Assembly (NCBI RefSeq): GCF_011752565.1
Contig: NZ_VWXK01000001.1
Span: 1-64,000, forward strand
DNA length: 64,000 bases
From: Pantoea sp. Ap-967
GTDB lineage: Bacteria > Pseudomonadota > Gammaproteobacteria > Pseudomonadales > Pseudomonadaceae
Reading direction: 5' to 3'
Shown: positions 62,517 to 64,000 of the stretch, piece after piece
Position numbering within the stretch: position 1 is the stretch's first letter
How the letters are laid out: each line of letters starts with the position of its first letter
Made by a program: the position numbers and the translations under genes
The notes under the pieces: generated by a model
Database searches by the model: none
What the model was told of the DNA's origin: nothing
What the model saw: the letters and a program-made list of their open reading frames with translations, nothing else

Positions 62517-64000
62517 CTACTTACTAAGCCGCTCGGTCAATCCTCTAAATATTCGAGATCTAGCAACTTTGTAACCGAGCTTCTGCCCTACATCGGTCTT
62601 CAAGATGCCGTCGATCAGGCCTCTGTCAGCCTTATCGAATTTACGCTGAGTCAGGTCATCTTCCTTGCCCGCCAGATCCGCTAGAATTCGCTGGGCGGAA
62701 TTATGCCCAGGCATCCCAGTTACTCCGCCGCCCGGATGGCTTCCAGCGCCGCAGAGATAGTATCCAGGGATCGGGGTACGGTAATGCGAGGTTTCGGGGG
62801 TAGGACGCTGGTCAAATAGATTTTCCAAACCGATCATTGACATATGATTTATGTTCCCACGCGTGATTCCGTATGTGCGATGGAGATCCAGCGGAGTAAT
62901 CACATGCCTACCCAAAATATGATTCCGCATATTGGGTGCATACCGGAAATAAATTTCGAGCACCTTGTCGGCCCACTCATCTCTCCGTGAATCCCAGTCC
63001 CCATGGGCCAGATCGAACGGCAGCTGCTGGACACCTAGCGATAGAGTGTGCGTACCTGGTACACGCACTAGACCGGGGTGGGTCACTGAAGGAATCAGCG
63101 CCTCAATGATCATATCGTCAGGGAACTCGCCTTTCTGTTGGGCTTCCCAAGCCTTCTCATAGAGTGAGGGCGATGGGCCGAGGATATTCAAGCCTTGATG
63201 CTGTGGCCCAACGGTCCCCGGAGTGAATCCCACGTAATCGGGCAAAGCATCGACCAACAGATGAATCCGAGCCATCGAACCTCTCTGATCAATTTTCTCA
63301 GCAGAGGCTTTTGCAGCTGGGGGAAGCGCACCGTCCGGGAGCATGTTCACCAGTGAACGAGTGGGATCCGTTCCCGACACGACCATTGACGCCCGAATGA
63401 CCTCTCCGCTCGCGAGTCTGACGCCGACTGCACGACCAGATTCAATGAGAATCTGATCAACCTTGGTATCCACCCGGACCTCCCCCCCGCGCTCAACCAA
63501 GGCGCGTAGCAGTGACTGGGTAATCATCCCCATCCCCCCTGCCGGTAGGCCGTACCGTCCAAACGCCCTCTCAAACTCACCAACAGCGTGATAGCCGTAG
63601 ACGTACGCGGTGCCAGGGGTGTGCGGGCTTCCCCAAGTCGAAACTAACCCCATAAACATCATGAGCCCGCGGAGACGGTCAGACTCGATGTATTTGGTGA
63701 GAAGAGCTTCAGTGGAGCCCTCCATGAACTCTTGGAAAAGCTCAGTTTCACCCGCCTCACCGAATAATTGTTCCAAAGCGGCACGGCTGGGTGGATCCCC
63801 GAACTGGACCGATTGGGTTAGATCACCAAAGCGCTTAAGACGCGTGGCGAATCGCATGAAGCCTTCACCATCGTTTTTATGATGCGCCTCAATTGAGCGA
63901 AGCGTTTTGTCGATCTCTTGCCAGAGCATCACATGCTGACCGTCATCCCATAACCCCATCTCTTGCATGGCTGGGGCAGTAGAAGACAAGCCATGACGCT
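62517..64000 (-). CDS. PYROXD2/CrtI-like FAD-dependent oxidoreductase (5' end outside window)
   Basis: The frame is open to the window edge, giving 493 residues without the N-terminal FAD-binding GxGxxG, so the true start lies beyond 64000. Visible are the LPAGGMGMITQSLLRALVER substrate-domain strand, the second nucleotide region (VRLASGEVIRASMVVSGTDP) and the C-terminal CGAGSHPGGGVTGMPGHN. This fits the phytoene-desaturase-like flavoenzymes (PYROXD2 group), which oxidise amines or C-C bonds. It lies upstream of the permease cluster on the same strand. Confidence 0.85.
   Translation of the reverse strand, partial: RHGLSSTAPAMQEMGLWDDGQHVMLWQEIDKTLRSIEAHHKNDGEGFMRFATRLKRFGDLTQSVQFGDPPSRAALEQLFGEAGETELFQEFMEGSTEALLTKYIESDRLRGLMMFMGLVSTWGSPHTPGTAYVYGYHAVGEFERAFGRYGLPAGGMGMITQSLLRALVERGGEVRVDTKVDQILIESGRAVGVRLASGEVIRASMVVSGTDPTRSLVNMLPDGALPPAAKASAEKIDQRGSMARIHLLVDALPDYVGFTPGTVGPQHQGLNILGPSPSLYEKAWEAQQKGEFPDDMIIEALIPSVTHPGLVRVPGTHTLSLGVQQLPFDLAHGDWDSRRDEWADKVLEIYFRYAPNMRNHILGRHVITPLDLHRTYGITRGNINHMSMIGLENLFDQRPTPETSHYRTPIPGYYLCGAGSHPGGGVTGMPGHNSAQRILADLAGKEDDLTQRKFDKADRGLIDGILKTDVGQKLGYKVARSRIFRGLTERLSK

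Overview
This window looks like a chromosomal segment of a Pseudomonas of the putida group. GC is high, and REP-type palindromes of the putida kind (core GTAGGAGCGAGC..GCTCGCGATG or TGTAGGAGCGGGC..GCCCCGCGAA) sit between many genes. The creatinase matches, as I remember it, the P. putida enzyme in length and catalytic His232. The order cahR-like regulator / MHS transporter / creatinase / KatG also matches my memory of the KT2440 chromosome. No rRNA, tRNA or CRISPR was seen.

Layout. 0-4 kb: an AGCAAA hexanucleotide tract and two c-di-GMP enzymes. 4-7.6 kb: a LysR/EamA divergent pair and a PssA-type phosphatidylserine synthase. 7.7-14 kb: a creatine unit (GlxA/AraC regulator, MHS symporter, creatinase) and KatG. 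14.4-25.7 kb: mixed housekeeping and regulatory genes (LysR, lipoprotein, EamA, aldo-keto reductase, PAS-GGDEF-EAL, GNAT, RidA, HDOD, GlxA, TetR). 25.9-29.9 kb: a siderophore uptake operon (ECF sigma, FecR, TonB receptor). 30-36 kb: MFS/LysR pair and TetR/amidohydrolase/MFS unit. 36-45 kb: a 2-hydroxyacid dehydrogenase, HD/GlxA pair, thioredoxin-reductase-like/Rrf2 pair, a frameshifted acetyltransferase, 5'-nucleotidase, an orphan WYL regulator, a P-loop kinase and an SDR. 45-52.4 kb: secreted proteins, an orphan RecF/SMC-like ATPase, a proline-rich autotransporter and a NUDIX hydrolase.

From about 52.4 kb the character changes. REP elements stop, base composition becomes more A/T-rich, and small or uncertain genes dominate (GIY-YIG, SRAP/YedK, DUF6434-, DUF6124- and DUF3077-like, LprI-like). 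An IS5-family element (57341-58282) interrupts a NYN/OST-HTH gene of which only the 3' end remains. After it comes a minus-strand catabolic-looking cluster: NCS1 permease, HD-domain putative diiron oxygenase, class II aldolase/adducin and GntR regulator. Upstream of the permease lies a PYROXD2/CrtI-like flavoenzyme running off the window edge. The 3' tail of an outer-membrane channel is left as a scar between the flavoenzyme and the permease.

Most interesting signals: (1) the leader of the DUF6124-like gene (54722-54924) folds on paper into a 13-bp long-range stem, two hairpins (one with a C(UUCG)G loop), a possible pseudoknot, and a hairpin pairing with the Shine-Dalgarno and the A of the start codon, an arrangement resembling a translational riboswitch; (2) the 58-64 kb catabolic cluster, whose substrate I cannot name.
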